A DNA stretch of 45,381 nt from an uncultured Oscillospiraceae bacterium (GCA_934655935.1 CAKUHJ010000002.1:1-45381), one strand, 5' to 3'. Shown: positions 1 through 9,574, counted from the first letter of the stretch. Numbers and translations: made by a program. Notes: generated from the sequence alone by a model not told the origin.

Positions 1-1726
1 TCACCTCGCTGGGCGCGCCCATCATGATGTCCTGGGCGTTCTTGTTCATCGGGAAGGGAATGATCTCGCGGATGGAGTCCTCGCCGGCCAGAAGCATGAC
101 CATGCGGTCAATGCCCGGCGCAATGCCCGCGTGGGGGGGCGCGCCGTAGCAGAAGGCGTTGTACATGGCCGGGAACTTGGACTTGACGTCCTCCTCGCCG
201 AGACGGACCAGCTGGAAGGCCTTGATCATGATCTCGGGGTCGTGGTTCCGGACCGCGCCGGAGGAAAGCTCCACGCCGTTGCAGACCAGGTCGTACTGCT
301 GCGCGGTAATCGTCAGCGGGTCAATTTTCCCGCGGATGGCCTGGTCGAGCGTTTCTGCGCCGCCGCCGGGCATGGAGAACGGGTTGTGGCAGAACTCCAG
401 CTCGCCGGATTCCTCGCCGATTTCATACATCGGGACGTCCACAACCCAGCAGAATTCATAGCGCTCCTTGTCCATATGGCCGGGCACAGCCGCGCCCAGC
501 TTGTTGCGGAGAACGCCCGCCGTCTTGATGGCCGCCGTGCGCTTGCCCGCCGCCACGCCAACAAAGCAGCCGGGCTGGAGGCCGAGCGCGGCCTTCACAG
601 CCCCGGCATGCGGCTGGACGAACTTTGCAACGCCGCCGGCCAGAGTTCCGTCGGCCTCGACCTTGAACCAGTAGGGCTTGCTGCCGGCCTGGACCTCGAC
701 GTCGGCGCAGAGCTTGTCAATCTGCTTGCGCGTCAGCTCGCATCCGGGCACGACGATTGCCTTGACCACATTGCCCTCGGCGAAGGGCGCAAACTCGCTG
801 CCCTTGACCAGCTCCGTCATATCCTGCAGCACCAGGTCAATCCGGAGATCGGGCTTGTCCGAGCCGTAGGTTTCCAGCGCGTCCTTGTAGGCAATGCGCC
901 TAAAGGGCGCTGTGGAGGCGACGTGATACTTGCCGTATTTGGCAAAGATGGGCGGGAAGACGTCCTCAATCACGGCAAACACATCGTCCTGGCCCGCGAA
1001 GGACATTTCCATATCCAGCTGATAGAATTCGCCGGGGCTGCGGTCGCCGCGGGCGTCCTCGTCGCGGAAGCAGGGCGCAATCTGGAAATAGCGGTCAAAG
1101 CCGGAGGTCATGAGCAGCTGCTTGAACTGCTGCGGCGCCTGCGGCAGGGCGTAGAACTTGCCGGGATGCTTTCTGGCCGGCACGAGATAGTCGCGCGCGC
1201 CCTCCGGGCTGGAGGCCGTGAGGATCGGCGTGGTGATCTCCAGGAAGTCGTGCTCCATCATCGCCTTGCGGATGGCGGCGACAACGCTGCAGCGCAGAAT
1301 GATGTTCTGCTTGACCGCGGGATTTCTCAGGTCCAGATAGCGGTATTTGAGGCGCTGGGTCTCGTCGGCCTCGCGGCTGCGGTTGATTTCAAACGGCAGC
1401 TCATTGTAGCGGCAGCGGCCGAGCACCGTGACGCTCTGCGGCACCACCTCAATCTCGCCCGTGGGCTGATTGGGGTTCTTGCTGGCGCGCTCGCGCACCA
1501 CGCCGGTCACAGAAATGGTCGATTCCTTGTTGATGCCCTTGAAGACGTTCATCATGTCCTCGGTTTCCACAACGAGCTGGGTCGTGCCGTAGAAATCGCG
1601 CAGCACCACAAAGGCGAAGTTGCTGCCGACAATGCGGATATTCTCCAGAAAGCCTGCCAGCGTGACGGTTTTGCCCGCGTCCGCAAGCCGGAGCTGGCCG
1701 CAGGTATGGGTTCTTGACTGTGTCAT
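1..1726 (-). CDS. aspS: Aspartate--tRNA ligase, C-terminus cut by window edge
   Basis: Class II synthetase that charges tRNA with aspartate in the cytoplasm. The translation starts MTQSRTHTCGQL with the N-terminal OB-fold anticodon domain (about residues 1-130), followed by the class II core with motif 2 around FRDEDARGDRSPGEFYQLDMEMSF and motif 3 around GIAPGIDRMVMLLAG close to the edge. About 575 residues are present and the family is about 590, so only the extreme C-terminus is missing. The start is fixed by a GGAAGG ribosome site 9-10 bases upstream. It lies 35 bases after hisS and must be co-transcribed with it behind the Asp-type T-box leader. Identification is firm. Confidence 0.96.
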   Translation of the reverse strand, partial: MTQSRTHTCGQLRLADAGKTVTLAGFLENIRIVGSNFAFVVLRDFYGTTQLVVETEDMMNVFKGINKESTISVTGVVRERASKNPNQPTGEIEVVPQSVTVLGRCRYNELPFEINRSREADETQRLKYRYLDLRNPAVKQNIILRCSVVAAIRKAMMEHDFLEITTPILTASSPEGARDYLVPARKHPGKFYALPQAPQQFKQLLMTSGFDRYFQIAPCFRDEDARGDRSPGEFYQLDMEMSFAGQDDVFAVIEDVFPPIFAKYGKYHVASTAPFRRIAYKDALETYGSDKPDLRIDLVLQDMTELVKGSEFAPFAEGNVVKAIVVPGCELTRKQIDKLCADVEVQAGSKPYWFKVEADGTLAGGVAKFVQPHAGAVKAALGLQPGCFVGVAAGKRTAAIKTAGVLRNKLGAAVPGHMDKERYEFCWVVDVPMYEIGEESGELEFCHNPFSMPGGGAETLDQAIRGKIDPLTITAQQYDLVCNGVELSSGAVRNHDPEIMIKAFQLVRLGEEDVKSKFPAMYNAFCYGAPPHAGIAPGIDRMVMLLAGEDSIREIIPFPMNKNAQDIMMGAPSEV

Positions 1727-1761
1727 GGTAAAATTCCTTCCTTTTACTCTGAATGATTTTT

Positions 1762-3123
1762 TCAAGCCTCGGACCTGAGAATGGTTCCCTTCCGGTCCTC
1801 AGCCATCTGCGCAAGGATTCTCCCGGCGGCCTCCTCCTGGGAAAGCGCGCGCTGCTCGCCTGTGGAAAGGTCCTTCAGGGACACCGTGCCGGCGGAAATT
1901 TCATCCTCGCCGAGGAACACGGCAAAGCGCACGCCGAGCCGGTCCGCATACTGAATTTTGGCCTTGAACTTCTTGTTCTCGGTATAAAGCTGCGTGCGGA
2001 CGCCGCGCGCGCGGAACGAGGTGGCAAGCTTTATGGCGGCGGAAAGATCCTCCGTCATCGGGAAAATCATCACATCCGCCGGCGCGGCGCGGCGCGCGTC
2101 GTTGAGAAGCTGCTGCTCGCTGAGCACGTAGAACAGCCTTGTCAGGCCAATGGAAATGCCGACGCCGGGCAGCGGCTTGTCGATATAATAGCCCGCAAGG
2201 TTGTCGTAGCGTCCGCCCGAGCAGACCGAGCCGATTTCCGGATGGTCCAGAAGCATCGTCTCATAGACCGTGCCGGTATAGTAATCCAGGCCGCGGGCAA
2301 TGGTGAGATCCACGGCGAAATTCTCCTCCGGCACGCCGAACTCCGCAAGATAGCCGGTCACGATTTTCAGCTCGTCCAGGCCCAGGTCAAACGTCTCGTT
2401 CCGGCCGCGGTATGCCTCAAGCGCGCAGAGCACATCCGCATTCCTGCCGCGGATGGCCATGAAGCGGAGAATTTCCTCCGCCTGCTCCGGCTGCGCGCCG
2501 CATTCGGAAAGCAGCAGCTGCCGGACGTTGTCGGCCCCGATTTTGTCAAGCTTGTCTACCGTGCGCATGATTGCGCCGGACTGCTCCGCGAGCCCCAGCA
2601 TCGCATAGAAGCCGCTCAGGAGCTTGCGGTTGTTGACCTGAATCTGGAACCGGCGCAGGCCGAGAGTCGAGAAGGTCCGGTAGATAATGGACGGGATTTC
2701 CGCCTCGTTGACGATGGACAGCTTCCCGTCGCCGATGATGTCGATATCCGCCTGATAGAACTCGCGGAAGCGGCCGCGCTGCGCCCGCTCGCCGCGGTAT
2801 ACCTTGCCGATCTGATAGCGGCGGAAGGGGAAACTCAGCTCGCCGTAGTGCAGGGCGACATACTTTGCCAGCGGCACGGTCAGGTCAAAGCGGAGGGCAA
2901 GATCGCTCTCGCCCTTCTGGAAGCGGTAAATCTGCTTTTCGGTCTCGCCGCCGCCCTTTGCCAGCAGCACGTCGGCCGCTTCGATCACCGGGGTGTCCAG
3001 CGGGGTGAAGCCGTACAGGCTGTAGGTTTCGCGCAGCGTCTGCATCATCGCCTCCATCTGCAGCTGCGGCTTCGGCAGCAGCTCCATAAAGCCGGAGAGC
3101 GTATGCGGTCTGATTCTTTCCAT
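1762..3123 (-). CDS. hisS: Histidine--tRNA ligase
   Basis: Class II synthetase charging tRNA-His, 453 residues. Recognisable motifs are RFDLTVPLAKYVA, the motif 2 region RGERAQRGRFREFYQADIDIIG, the histidine-binding GLDYYTGTVYET and CSGGRYDNL, then a C-terminal anticodon-binding domain. The RFDLTVP/REFYQADIDI wording is closer to the archaeal/eukaryotic-like HisRS subgroup than to the E. coli type, from memory of the families. The ATG at 3123 is chosen because the frame upstream is the T-box leader; a longer in-frame reading to 3324 would translate the terminator hairpin. It is first gene of the hisS-aspS unit. Confidence 0.95.
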   Translation of the reverse strand: MERIRPHTLSGFMELLPKPQLQMEAMMQTLRETYSLYGFTPLDTPVIEAADVLLAKGGGETEKQIYRFQKGESDLALRFDLTVPLAKYVALHYGELSFPFRRYQIGKVYRGERAQRGRFREFYQADIDIIGDGKLSIVNEAEIPSIIYRTFSTLGLRRFQIQVNNRKLLSGFYAMLGLAEQSGAIMRTVDKLDKIGADNVRQLLLSECGAQPEQAEEILRFMAIRGRNADVLCALEAYRGRNETFDLGLDELKIVTGYLAEFGVPEENFAVDLTIARGLDYYTGTVYETMLLDHPEIGSVCSGGRYDNLAGYYIDKPLPGVGISIGLTRLFYVLSEQQLLNDARRAAPADVMIFPMTEDLSAAIKLATSFRARGVRTQLYTENKKFKAKIQYADRLGVRFAVFLGEDEISAGTVSLKDLSTGEQRALSQEEAAGRILAQMAEDRKGTILRSEA

Positions 3124-3146
3124 AGATTGATTCCTTTCCTCCTGAA

Positions 3147-3189
3147 TAAAAAAAGATGCTCTCATCCCGCACTTTGGGACGAAAGCATC
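3147..3189 (-). terminator. T-box terminator hairpin before hisS
   Basis: On the minus strand the arms GATGCTTTCGTCCC and GGGATGAGAGCATC (3176-3189 and 3155-3168) form a stem followed by seven T residues. The 5' arm contains the CGTCCC segment that would pair instead with the GGG of the T-box core in the antiterminator state. Confidence 0.85.
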
Positions 3190-3400
3190 CGATGCTTCGT
3201 GGTACCACCCAAATTCAGAGGCAGAGCCTCCCTCTTTCTGTGCCTGCGGGGCACAGGACCGGCAATTTCGAAGCAGGCGCTTCTTATATGCATGCTCCGC
3301 GGACGTCCTTCGCGGCAGCGCCATAGAGACCTTTCAGCAAGCGGTCCCCTCTCTGCATGGCGGGATGCCGGTACTGCTTCCGCATCGTCGCAAAACGGCT
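3147..3400 (-). promoter_or_regulatory. T-box leader of hisS-aspS, Asp (GAC) specifier
   Basis: tRNA-sensing leader RNA starting right after the mgsA stop codon. Read on the minus strand it has the AGTA element, an AGAGAG bulge motif, the distal GCTGAAAGG loop, then GAAG-GAC-GTCC where GAC (3305-3307) sits in the specifier position, and the T-box core GGGTGGTACCAC (3199-3210). UGGU in the core can pair with an acceptor end whose discriminator is A or G. Bacterial tRNA-Asp has G and tRNA-His has C, so this also favours Asp. A terminator follows. Uncharged tRNA-Asp should therefore raise both hisS and aspS. Stem I pairing was judged by eye. Confidence 0.85.
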
Positions 3401-3402
3401 CC

Positions 3403-3819
3403 TCAGCGGAGCGTCTTTCTGGATTTGACCATCATGCGCCAGTCCAGATCGCCGCGCTGCAGGCCAAGGATGAGCATTTCCGCCGTGGCAAGGTTCGTCG
3501 CGCACGGGACGTTGTAGGTATCGCACAGGCGGAGCGTGCGCATGATCCGCTGATCCTCCCAGGGGTCGGTGTCGTTGGGATCGGCGAACATCAGGACCAT
3601 GTCCACCTCGTTATAGGCAATCCGCGCGTCGACCTGCTGGTGCCCGCCCTGATTCTTGGACAGGAAGAGCGCAACCGGCAGCCCCGTCGCCTCAGAGACC
3701 AGCCGTCCCGTCGCCGCGGTGGCAGAAAGCGCGTGCTTGGACAGGATGCTTTTATAGGCCGTGCAGAACTGCACCATCAATTCCTTTTTCTTGTCATGTG
3801 CCATCAGGGTGATGTTCAT
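3403..3819 (-). CDS. mgsA: Methylglyoxal synthase-like protein with altered catalytic residues
   Basis: 138-residue protein of the methylglyoxal synthase family, which converts dihydroxyacetone phosphate to methylglyoxal. It keeps the N-terminal HDKKK (8-12), the second half pattern RIMRTLRLCDTYNVPCATNLATAE and the family length. Three sites differ from the E. coli enzyme as I remember it: the GGDQQ motif with catalytic Asp71 reads GGHQQ (His60), TGTTG reads TAATG (34-38), and the His98 position is Trp87. His8, Asp9, Asp80 and Asp89 are kept. It lies 24 bases downstream of the minD-like gene, and minD-mgsA neighbourhood is common in Clostridia. The fold is clear; classical activity is doubtful. 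Confidence 0.82.
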   Translation of the reverse strand: MNITLMAHDKKKELMVQFCTAYKSILSKHALSATAATGRLVSEATGLPVALFLSKNQGGHQQVDARIAYNEVDMVLMFADPNDTDPWEDQRIMRTLRLCDTYNVPCATNLATAEMLILGLQRGDLDWRMMVKSRKTLR

Positions 3820-3843
3820 CGTTCACAGCTCCTTTACCTCGCG

Positions 3844-4581
3844 TCAGAATTTCATCAGCTTCACACGCTGGCCGCACAGGCGGCGGGAAATATTCAGGCA
3901 GGCCAGCGCCGCGCCCGCAAAGCTGACCTGCACCAGCGGCTTTCCGGCCGCCGCGGCAAGCGTCACCGACGGGTCCTCCGGCACAAGGCCCAGAAGCGGC
4001 AGGCCGACGCTGTCCATCAGGTCGTCCACCGTCGCATGCATGCGGGAAAAAAGCTTGGGATTCACGCGGTTGACAATCAGCCGCGCGCCGCCGCAGCCCT
4101 GCAGCTCCAGAAGCTCCGCAGCCCGCGCCGCGTCGCGCACGGAGGCCGGATCGGCCAGGGAGACAATCAGCCGCTCGTCCGCCGCGCAGCCCGCCAGCCG
4201 GAACAGCGGCCCCACGCCCGCCGGCGCATCGAGCAAAATCCAATCAAACTGCGCGCGGGCCTTTTCCATCAATTGCAGGAAGGCCGGCTCGTCCACCTGC
4301 TCCTCCGTCTCGGAAACCGGCGCAGTCAGCATCCGCAGGCCCGCGAGGTCCGGGTGCGCAGCCGCGTCCGAAAGCGCGTACTCTCCGCGCATCAGCGCGG
4401 TGAACGGAAGCGCCGCCTCCTCGGACATGCCGAGCGCAATGTCGAGATTGCGCAGCCCGACGTCCAGATCGACGCACAGCACGCTCTGCCCGTCCAGCGC
4501 AAGGCAGCTGCCCAGGGCCGCGCAGATAGAGGTTTTGCCGGTTCCGCCCTTGCCGGAGACCACCGCCGCAAGCTTACCCAA
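3844..4581 (-). CDS. minD: MinD-type ATPase, TTG start
   Basis: Membrane-associated P-loop ATPase of the MinD/ParA group, normally placing the division septum. It has the deviant Walker A KGGTGKT (11-17), the MinD hallmark VDLDVGLRNLDIALG, and a short basic C-terminal tail (RRLCGQRVKLMKF) that could act as the membrane helix. The 245 residues are near the usual 260. The start is TTG, supported by GGGAGG eight bases upstream and no ATG nearby. No minC or minE is adjacent, so a role in septum placement is inferred only. A promoter TTGAAT-17-TATAAT lies at 4614-4642. Confidence 0.82.
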   Translation of the reverse strand: MGKLAAVVSGKGGTGKTSICAALGSCLALDGQSVLCVDLDVGLRNLDIALGMSEEAALPFTALMRGEYALSDAAAHPDLAGLRMLTAPVSETEEQVDEPAFLQLMEKARAQFDWILLDAPAGVGPLFRLAGCAADERLIVSLADPASVRDAARAAELLELQGCGGARLIVNRVNPKLFSRMHATVDDLMDSVGLPLLGLVPEDPSVTLAAAAGKPLVQVSFAGAALACLNISRRLCGQRVKLMKF

Positions 4582-4613
4582 GACGCAAACCTCCCAAACG
4601 GATATTTAGCTAC

Positions 4614-4642
4614 ATTATATACGAGCCACGGCAGAAATTCAA
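4614..4642 (-). promoter_or_regulatory. Sigma-A type promoter of the minD-like gene
   Basis: TTGAAT (4637-4642), 17-base spacer and TATAAT (4614-4619) on the minus strand, 33 bases upstream of the TTG start. It could also drive mgsA and read into the T-box leader, since no separate promoter is visible between mgsA and the leader. Confidence 0.7.
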
Positions 4643-4723
4643 GCGCATACTTTCCCGAATCACGGATTTCGTTCTAGCTTGTCCCGCCCGCGCATAAAAT
4701 AAAAGCGGGAAGGAGTGGATGCC

Positions 4724-5695
4724 ATGAAAAAAAGCGCGGAACGGGCCTTTTGCCTTGGCCTCGTGCTCTTTGCGGCGCTCATCCGCCTCCTGTGCGCCAT
4801 GCAGGCGCTGCCGGAACCGGCGGACGAGCCCGGCGTTCTCACGCTCCGCATCGCTTCTGCGGACCCCGCGCCTGTGCCGCAGACGCCGGTACGCGAGGTC
4901 CGCGCCGTCGAGGTGCCGATGCCGCTCTGCTTTTCCGCCGCCGAGGCCGGGGAAATTCCGGTCGGCGGCGCCTGCAGCTACAGCTTTGACAAGGCTGCGC
5001 TTCTTACACAGCGCACAGCCCTGGATTTCTCCGGCGACGGGCCGAAGGTCCTCATCGTCCATACGCACTCCAGCGAGGCCTATACGCAGGAGGCGGGCTT
5101 TGAATACACGCCGAGCGACCCGCTGCGCACCGAGGATGCGCGCTGCTCCGTAATCCGCGTGGGGCAGGAGCTGGCCGAGCGCCTGAACGAGGCCGGGATT
5201 GAAACCCTGCACGATTCCGCCCTGAACGACTACCCCAACTACAACGGCGCATATGAGCGCATGCGCCAGACCATTTCTGCCTACCTCGCGGAATATCCCT
5301 CCATCCAGATGGTGCTGGACGTCCACCGGGACGCCGCCTCCGACGCCTCCGGCGCGCCCGCCGCGCTTTCCAGCACGCAGTCCGGCGAGCGCTGCGCGCA
5401 GCTGATGCTGGTCGTCGGCACGGACCAGGGCGGCCTTTCCCATCCGGACTGGCAGGAAAATCTGGCAAACGCCCTGAAGCTGCAGGCGCTTCTGAACCGG
5501 AGCGCGCCGGGCCTGTGCCGGGCGCTGGATCTGCGGACCGAACGCTTCAACCAGCACCTGACCCCGGGCTCGCTGCTGATTGAATTCGGCTCGACCGGAA
5601 ATACGCTGACCGAGGCCCTGCGCTCGGCGCGCATCTTCGCGGACGCGCTTTCTGCGTTTATTCTCGCCGGGCAGGCCGAGCCGCAGGCCGGATAA
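4724..5695 (+). CDS. spoIIP: Stage II sporulation protein P
   Basis: Membrane-anchored peptidoglycan hydrolase of the engulfment complex (with SpoIID and SpoIIM). One N-terminal hydrophobic segment (about residues 8-28) is followed by an extracellular linker and the SpoIIP domain, with VLIVHTHSSEAY, the NDYPNYNGAYERM block, VLDVHRDA, and RFNQHLTPGSLLIEFGSTGNT near the C-terminus; His and Glu in these blocks match the metal-site residues of the family. The ATG at 4724 is preferred over GTG 4715 because AAGGAG lies eight bases upstream. It is divergent from the minD-like gene. Its presence supports an endospore former. I could not resolve a sporulation-sigma promoter. Confidence 0.93.
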   Translation: MKKSAERAFCLGLVLFAALIRLLCAMQALPEPADEPGVLTLRIASADPAPVPQTPVREVRAVEVPMPLCFSAAEAGEIPVGGACSYSFDKAALLTQRTALDFSGDGPKVLIVHTHSSEAYTQEAGFEYTPSDPLRTEDARCSVIRVGQELAERLNEAGIETLHDSALNDYPNYNGAYERMRQTISAYLAEYPSIQMVLDVHRDAASDASGAPAALSSTQSGERCAQLMLVVGTDQGGLSHPDWQENLANALKLQALLNRSAPGLCRALDLRTERFNQHLTPGSLLIEFGSTGNTLTEALRSARIFADALSAFILAGQAEPQAG

Positions 5696-5703
5696 CAAAG
5701 AAG

Positions 5704-5736
5704 CGGGATGCGCCGCCGAAACTGCGGCACATCCCG
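5704..5736 (-). terminator. Terminator between convergent spoIIP and pyrG
   Basis: Stem CGGGATG/CATCCCG extended by GCCGC/GCGGC with one mismatch. On the minus strand it is followed by TTCTTTGTT, so it fits pyrG best; it may also stop spoIIP transcription. Confidence 0.7.
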
Positions 5737-5767
5737 TGAGACTGTCAAAATACTGCCGGCGCCCGCC

Positions 5768-7366
5768 TCAGGCCTCCCCGCCCTCCAGGCTGGCCGCGAC
5801 AAACGCGCGGAACAGCGGATGCGGGCGGTCCGGGCGGCTCTTGAACTCCGGATGGAACTGGCAGCCGACAAACCATTTCTTTTCCGGCAGCTCCACCACC
5901 TCGACCAGGCGTCCGTCCGGCGAGAGGCCTGAGAGCTTCATGCCGGCGCTTTGCAGCTGCGCGCGGAAATCGTTGTTGAACTCATAGCGGTGGCGGTGGC
6001 GCTCCGAAATTTCCGTCTCGCCGTAGGCCCGGCAGGCCTGGGAGTCCGGCGCAAGCACGCACGGATACTTGCCCAGGCGCATGGTGCCGCCCTTGTCGGT
6101 AACGCCGCGCTGGTCCGGCATCAGCGCCACGACCGGATGAGAAGCGTCCGGCTGGAACTCCGCGCTGTGCGCGTCCGCCCAGCCGAGCACATGGCGTGCA
6201 AACTCAATGACGGCAATCTGCATGCCAAGGCAGATGCCAAGATACGGCAGATCCCGCTCGCGCGCGTACTGTGCGGCCAGGACCATCCCCTCGACGCCCC
6301 GGTCGCCAAAGCCGCCGGGCACCAGGATTCCGCTGCAGTCATGCAGCGTCTCGTCCAGATTCTCCCGCGTCAGGCGCTCGGAGTCCACCCAGCGGATACC
6401 GACCTGCGCGTCGTTGGCCGTGCCTGCGTGAAACAGCGCCTCCACCACGCTGAGATACGCGTCGTGAAGCTCTGTATACTTTCCGACCAGCGCAATCTGC
6501 ACCTGCCGGTGCGCATGCTTGATTCTGTCCACCATGGCCTCCCAATGGCGCATATCCGGCTCGCCGATGTCAAGGGAAAGCTTCCGGCAGACCACGCGGC
6601 ACAGGCCCTCGCGCGCAAGCAGCAGCGGCACCTCGTAGAGCGTGGAGGCCGTCAGATTCGGAATGACGCAGTCCGGCTCGACATTGCAGAACAGCGCCAG
6701 CTTCCAGCGAATCTCGTCCGAGATGGGTCCTGCCGTCCGGCATACCAGCACGTCCGGCTGGATGCCCATGGACAGAAGCTCCTTGACCGAATGCTGCGTG
6801 GGCTTGCTCTTCAGCTCGCCCGAGCCCGGAATGGAGACGATCAGCGGCACATGAATGTAGAGCACGTTCTCCCGTCCGACCTCGACGGCCATCTGCCGGA
6901 TGGCCTCCAGGAAGGGCTGGCTCTCGATATCGCCGACGGTGCCGCCGATTTCCGTAATCACAATGTCCGTCTTTCCGTCGTCCATGGAGAGAATCCGGCG
7001 CTTGATTTCATCGGTCACATGGGGGATGATCTGCACCGTTCCGCCGAGGTAGCCGCCCTGGCGCTCGCGGTGCAGCACGCTCCAGTAAATCTTGCCGGAG
7101 GAGACCGAGCAGCTTTCGCTCAGCGCCTCATCGACAAAGCGCTCATAGTGGCCCAGGTCCAGGTCGGTTTCCGCGCCGTCGTCGGTGACGAAAACCTCCC
7201 CGTGCTGATAGGGGCTCATCGTGCCGGGGTCCACATTCAGATAGGGGTCGAGCTTCTGGTTCTTCACCCGCAGGCCGCACTGCTTCAGAAGCCTTCCAAG
7301 GCTCGCCGCGCAGATGCCCTTTCCAAGGCCGGACACGACGCCGCCGGTCACAAAAATATATTTCAT
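5768..7366 (-). CDS. pyrG: CTP synthase
   Basis: Makes CTP from UTP using ATP and glutamine. The N-terminal synthetase domain begins [18 protein letters not shown] and includes [38 protein letters not shown]; the C-terminal class I glutaminase has PGGFGDRG, the nucleophile Cys in GICLGMQ and the late His/Glu in FHPEF. At 532 residues it is full length. The start at 7366 follows GGAGGAGA. It lies 41 bases after glnN, so asnB-glnN-pyrG reads as one unit of glutamine-making and glutamine-using enzymes. Confidence 0.97.
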   Translation of the reverse strand: MKYIFVTGGVVSGLGKGICAASLGRLLKQCGLRVKNQKLDPYLNVDPGTMSPYQHGEVFVTDDGAETDLDLGHYERFVDEALSESCSVSSGKIYWSVLHRERQGGYLGGTVQIIPHVTDEIKRRILSMDDGKTDIVITEIGGTVGDIESQPFLEAIRQMAVEVGRENVLYIHVPLIVSIPGSGELKSKPTQHSVKELLSMGIQPDVLVCRTAGPISDEIRWKLALFCNVEPDCVIPNLTASTLYEVPLLLAREGLCRVVCRKLSLDIGEPDMRHWEAMVDRIKHAHRQVQIALVGKYTELHDAYLSVVEALFHAGTANDAQVGIRWVDSERLTRENLDETLHDCSGILVPGGFGDRGVEGMVLAAQYARERDLPYLGICLGMQIAVIEFARHVLGWADAHSAEFQPDASHPVVALMPDQRGVTDKGGTMRLGKYPCVLAPDSQACRAYGETEISERHRHRYEFNNDFRAQLQSAGMKLSGLSPDGRLVEVVELPEKKWFVGCQFHPEFKSRPDRPHPLFRAFVAASLEGGEA

Positions 7367-7407
7367 GTGCTTGTCTCCTCCATTCAACTCCTCAAAAAAG
7401 CGTTTTC

Positions 7408-9507
7408 TCAGACGGAAAACAGCAGCTCCCGGAAGCTCGGATAGGGCCAGAACTTCGTGGCAGTCACAGCCTCAAGCTGATCGATGGTCCGGCTCAGCGT
7501 TTCCATCCGCGCCGCAATTTCATCATGGTAATAGCCGAGCCTGCGCTCCATCGCGGCGGACTGCGGCGCGGTTTCCAGCGCCGTTTTCAGCGCCAGCGTC
7601 TGCTTCAGGAGCGTATCACTCAGAAGGCTGACCGTGCTCAGAAGCGAAGACTCAACCTGGGAGGATATTCCGCTCAAGGCCGCGTTTTTATGAAGAATGG
7701 TCTGGCTGAGCGCGTCCTGATACTCCCGCGCGGAGTTCAGGAGCTCATGCTGCACCATATCCACAAGCGTGGAGGCCTCAATGTGCAGAATCTTGCAGTA
7801 CTTTTCCATGTGGATTTCATGCCGCGCGCGCATCTCCTCCTCGGAATAGACGCCCTGCCCGGTCAGAAGCGCAACGTTCTTGGGCAGCATGTACGCCGGC
7901 AGCGCCTGCGCCGTATTCTTGAGATTGGCAAGGCCGCGGCGCTTGGCCTCCTGCACCCAGGCCTCCTCATAGCCGTTGCCGCCAAAGATAATCCGGCGGT
8001 GCTCGGTAAAGGTCTCGCGGATGAGCTCATGAAGCGCGGTATGGAAATCGTCCGTGTTTTCAAGCGTCTCATAGAACGTATCCAGCTCCTGCGCCATGAT
8101 GGCGTCAAGGATGGTGACCGGCCCGGCAATGGACTGGCTCGAGCCCGGCATACGGAACTCGAACTTGTTGCCCGTAAAGGCCAGCGGCGAGGTCCGGTTG
8201 CGGTCCGTGGTATCCTGCGGAATGGAAGGCAGCACGTCGACGCCGATGCGGAGCTTGCGGCGCTCCGCGCCGACATAGTCGCTGCCGTCCGTGATGGCGT
8301 CGATGATCTCCTCAAGCTCCTTGCCGAGGAAGACCGAAATAATGGCGGGCGGCGCTTCCTGCGCGCCCAGGCGGTGATCGTTGCCCGCGAAGGCGACCGA
8401 GCAGCGCAGAAGCTCCTGATACTCGTCTACGCCCTTGATAAACGCGGCCAGGAACAGCAGGAACGTCGCGTTCTGCTCCGGCGTCTTGCCCGGAGAGAAC
8501 AGATTTACGCCCGTATCGGTGCAGAGCGACCAGTTGATGTGCTTGCCGGAGCCGTTGACGCCCGCGAAGGGCTTTTCATGCAGCAGGCAGACCAGTCCGT
8601 TCCGCTCCGCGACGTTCTTCATGACCTCCATGGTCAGCTGGTTCTGATCGTTGGCGGTATTGGCGTCAGTAAAGATCGGCGCCATCTCATGCTGGCTGGG
8701 CGCGACCTCGTTGTGCTTGGTCTTGGAGAGCACGCCAAGCTTCCACAGCTCCTCGTCCAGCTCCTTCATGTACGCCGCCACGCGCGGGCGGATTGCGCCG
8801 AAGTAGTGGTCGTCCAGCTCCTGGCCCTTGGGCGGCTTCGCGCCGAAGAGCGTGCGCGAGCACATCTGCAGATCCTCGCGGCGGCAATAAAGCGCCTTGT
8901 CGATCAGGAAATACTCCTGCTCCGCGCCGACCTGCGGCGTCACCTTCTGCACAGCATTCTGCTCGAACAGCCCAAGCACGCGCACCGCCGCGCGGCTGAG
9001 CGTGCCCATGGAGCGCAGCAGCGGCGTCTTCTTATCCAGCGCCGCGCCGGAATAGGAGCAGAAAACCGTCGGAATGCAGAGGCTTCCGTCCTTGATAAAG
9101 GCGAACGACGTGGGGTCCCAGGCGCTGTAGCCTCTGGCCTCAAAGGTCGCGCGCAGACCGCCCGAGGGGAAGCTGGACGCATCCGGCTCGCCGCAGACAA
9201 GCTCCTTGCCGGAAAAGTCCATAATCACGCGGCCGCCGCCGGCGTTTTTGATGAAGCTGTCATGCTTCTCTGCCGTCACACCCGTCAGCGGCTGGAACCA
9301 GTGGGTATAATGTGTTGCGCCGTGCTCCAGCGCCCAGGTCTTCATGGCGTCGGCGATGTCGTTCGCCGCGGAGAGCGGGAGCTCGCTGCCCGACTGCAGG
9401 CAGTCGCGCCAGACCTTCATCGCGTTATGCGGAACGTACTGCTCCATGGCGTGCTCGTTGAATACCATTGAGCCAAACAGCTCCGGAATGCGCCCCTTTT
9501 CACTCAT
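7408..9507 (-). CDS. glnN: Type III glutamine synthetase
   Basis: ATP-dependent ligation of ammonia to glutamate. The 699-residue length, the N-terminal [15 protein letters not shown] block, THWFQPLTG, the [16 protein letters not shown] block, [10 protein letters not shown] and FRMPGSSQS identify the GSIII class, typical of Bacteroidetes and gut Clostridia, rather than the 440-residue GSI. A GGAGG ribosome site precedes the ATG. It lies 67 bases downstream of asnB, with no convincing separate promoter or terminator between them, and 41 bases before pyrG. Co-transcription with asnB is inferred from spacing. Confidence 0.96.
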   Translation of the reverse strand: MSEKGRIPELFGSMVFNEHAMEQYVPHNAMKVWRDCLQSGSELPLSAANDIADAMKTWALEHGATHYTHWFQPLTGVTAEKHDSFIKNAGGGRVIMDFSGKELVCGEPDASSFPSGGLRATFEARGYSAWDPTSFAFIKDGSLCIPTVFCSYSGAALDKKTPLLRSMGTLSRAAVRVLGLFEQNAVQKVTPQVGAEQEYFLIDKALYCRREDLQMCSRTLFGAKPPKGQELDDHYFGAIRPRVAAYMKELDEELWKLGVLSKTKHNEVAPSQHEMAPIFTDANTANDQNQLTMEVMKNVAERNGLVCLLHEKPFAGVNGSGKHINWSLCTDTGVNLFSPGKTPEQNATFLLFLAAFIKGVDEYQELLRCSVAFAGNDHRLGAQEAPPAIISVFLGKELEEIIDAITDGSDYVGAERRKLRIGVDVLPSIPQDTTDRNRTSPLAFTGNKFEFRMPGSSQSIAGPVTILDAIMAQELDTFYETLENTDDFHTALHELIRETFTEHRRIIFGGNGYEEAWVQEAKRRGLANLKNTAQALPAYMLPKNVALLTGQGVYSEEEMRARHEIHMEKYCKILHIEASTLVDMVQHELLNSAREYQDALSQTILHKNAALSGISSQVESSLLSTVSLLSDTLLKQTLALKTALETAPQSAAMERRLGYYHDEIAARMETLSRTIDQLEAVTATKFWPYPSFRELLFSV

Positions 9508-9574
9508 GACTGCTTCCTCCTTTATTCTTTCCCTTGAGATTTGATTGCATCTTCTATATTATTCTTCTATATTT

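Noticed and set aside
131..1717. Long open frame on the plus strand opposite aspS, with similar long antisense frames over pyrG, glnN, asnB and glyS
   Set aside because: These are side effects of high GC third positions. The minus-strand readings match well-known families throughout; the antisense readings match nothing and lack ribosome sites.
3124..3324. N-terminal extension of hisS
   Set aside because: The same bases form the T-box core and terminator hairpin, and the ATG at 3123 matches the family start.
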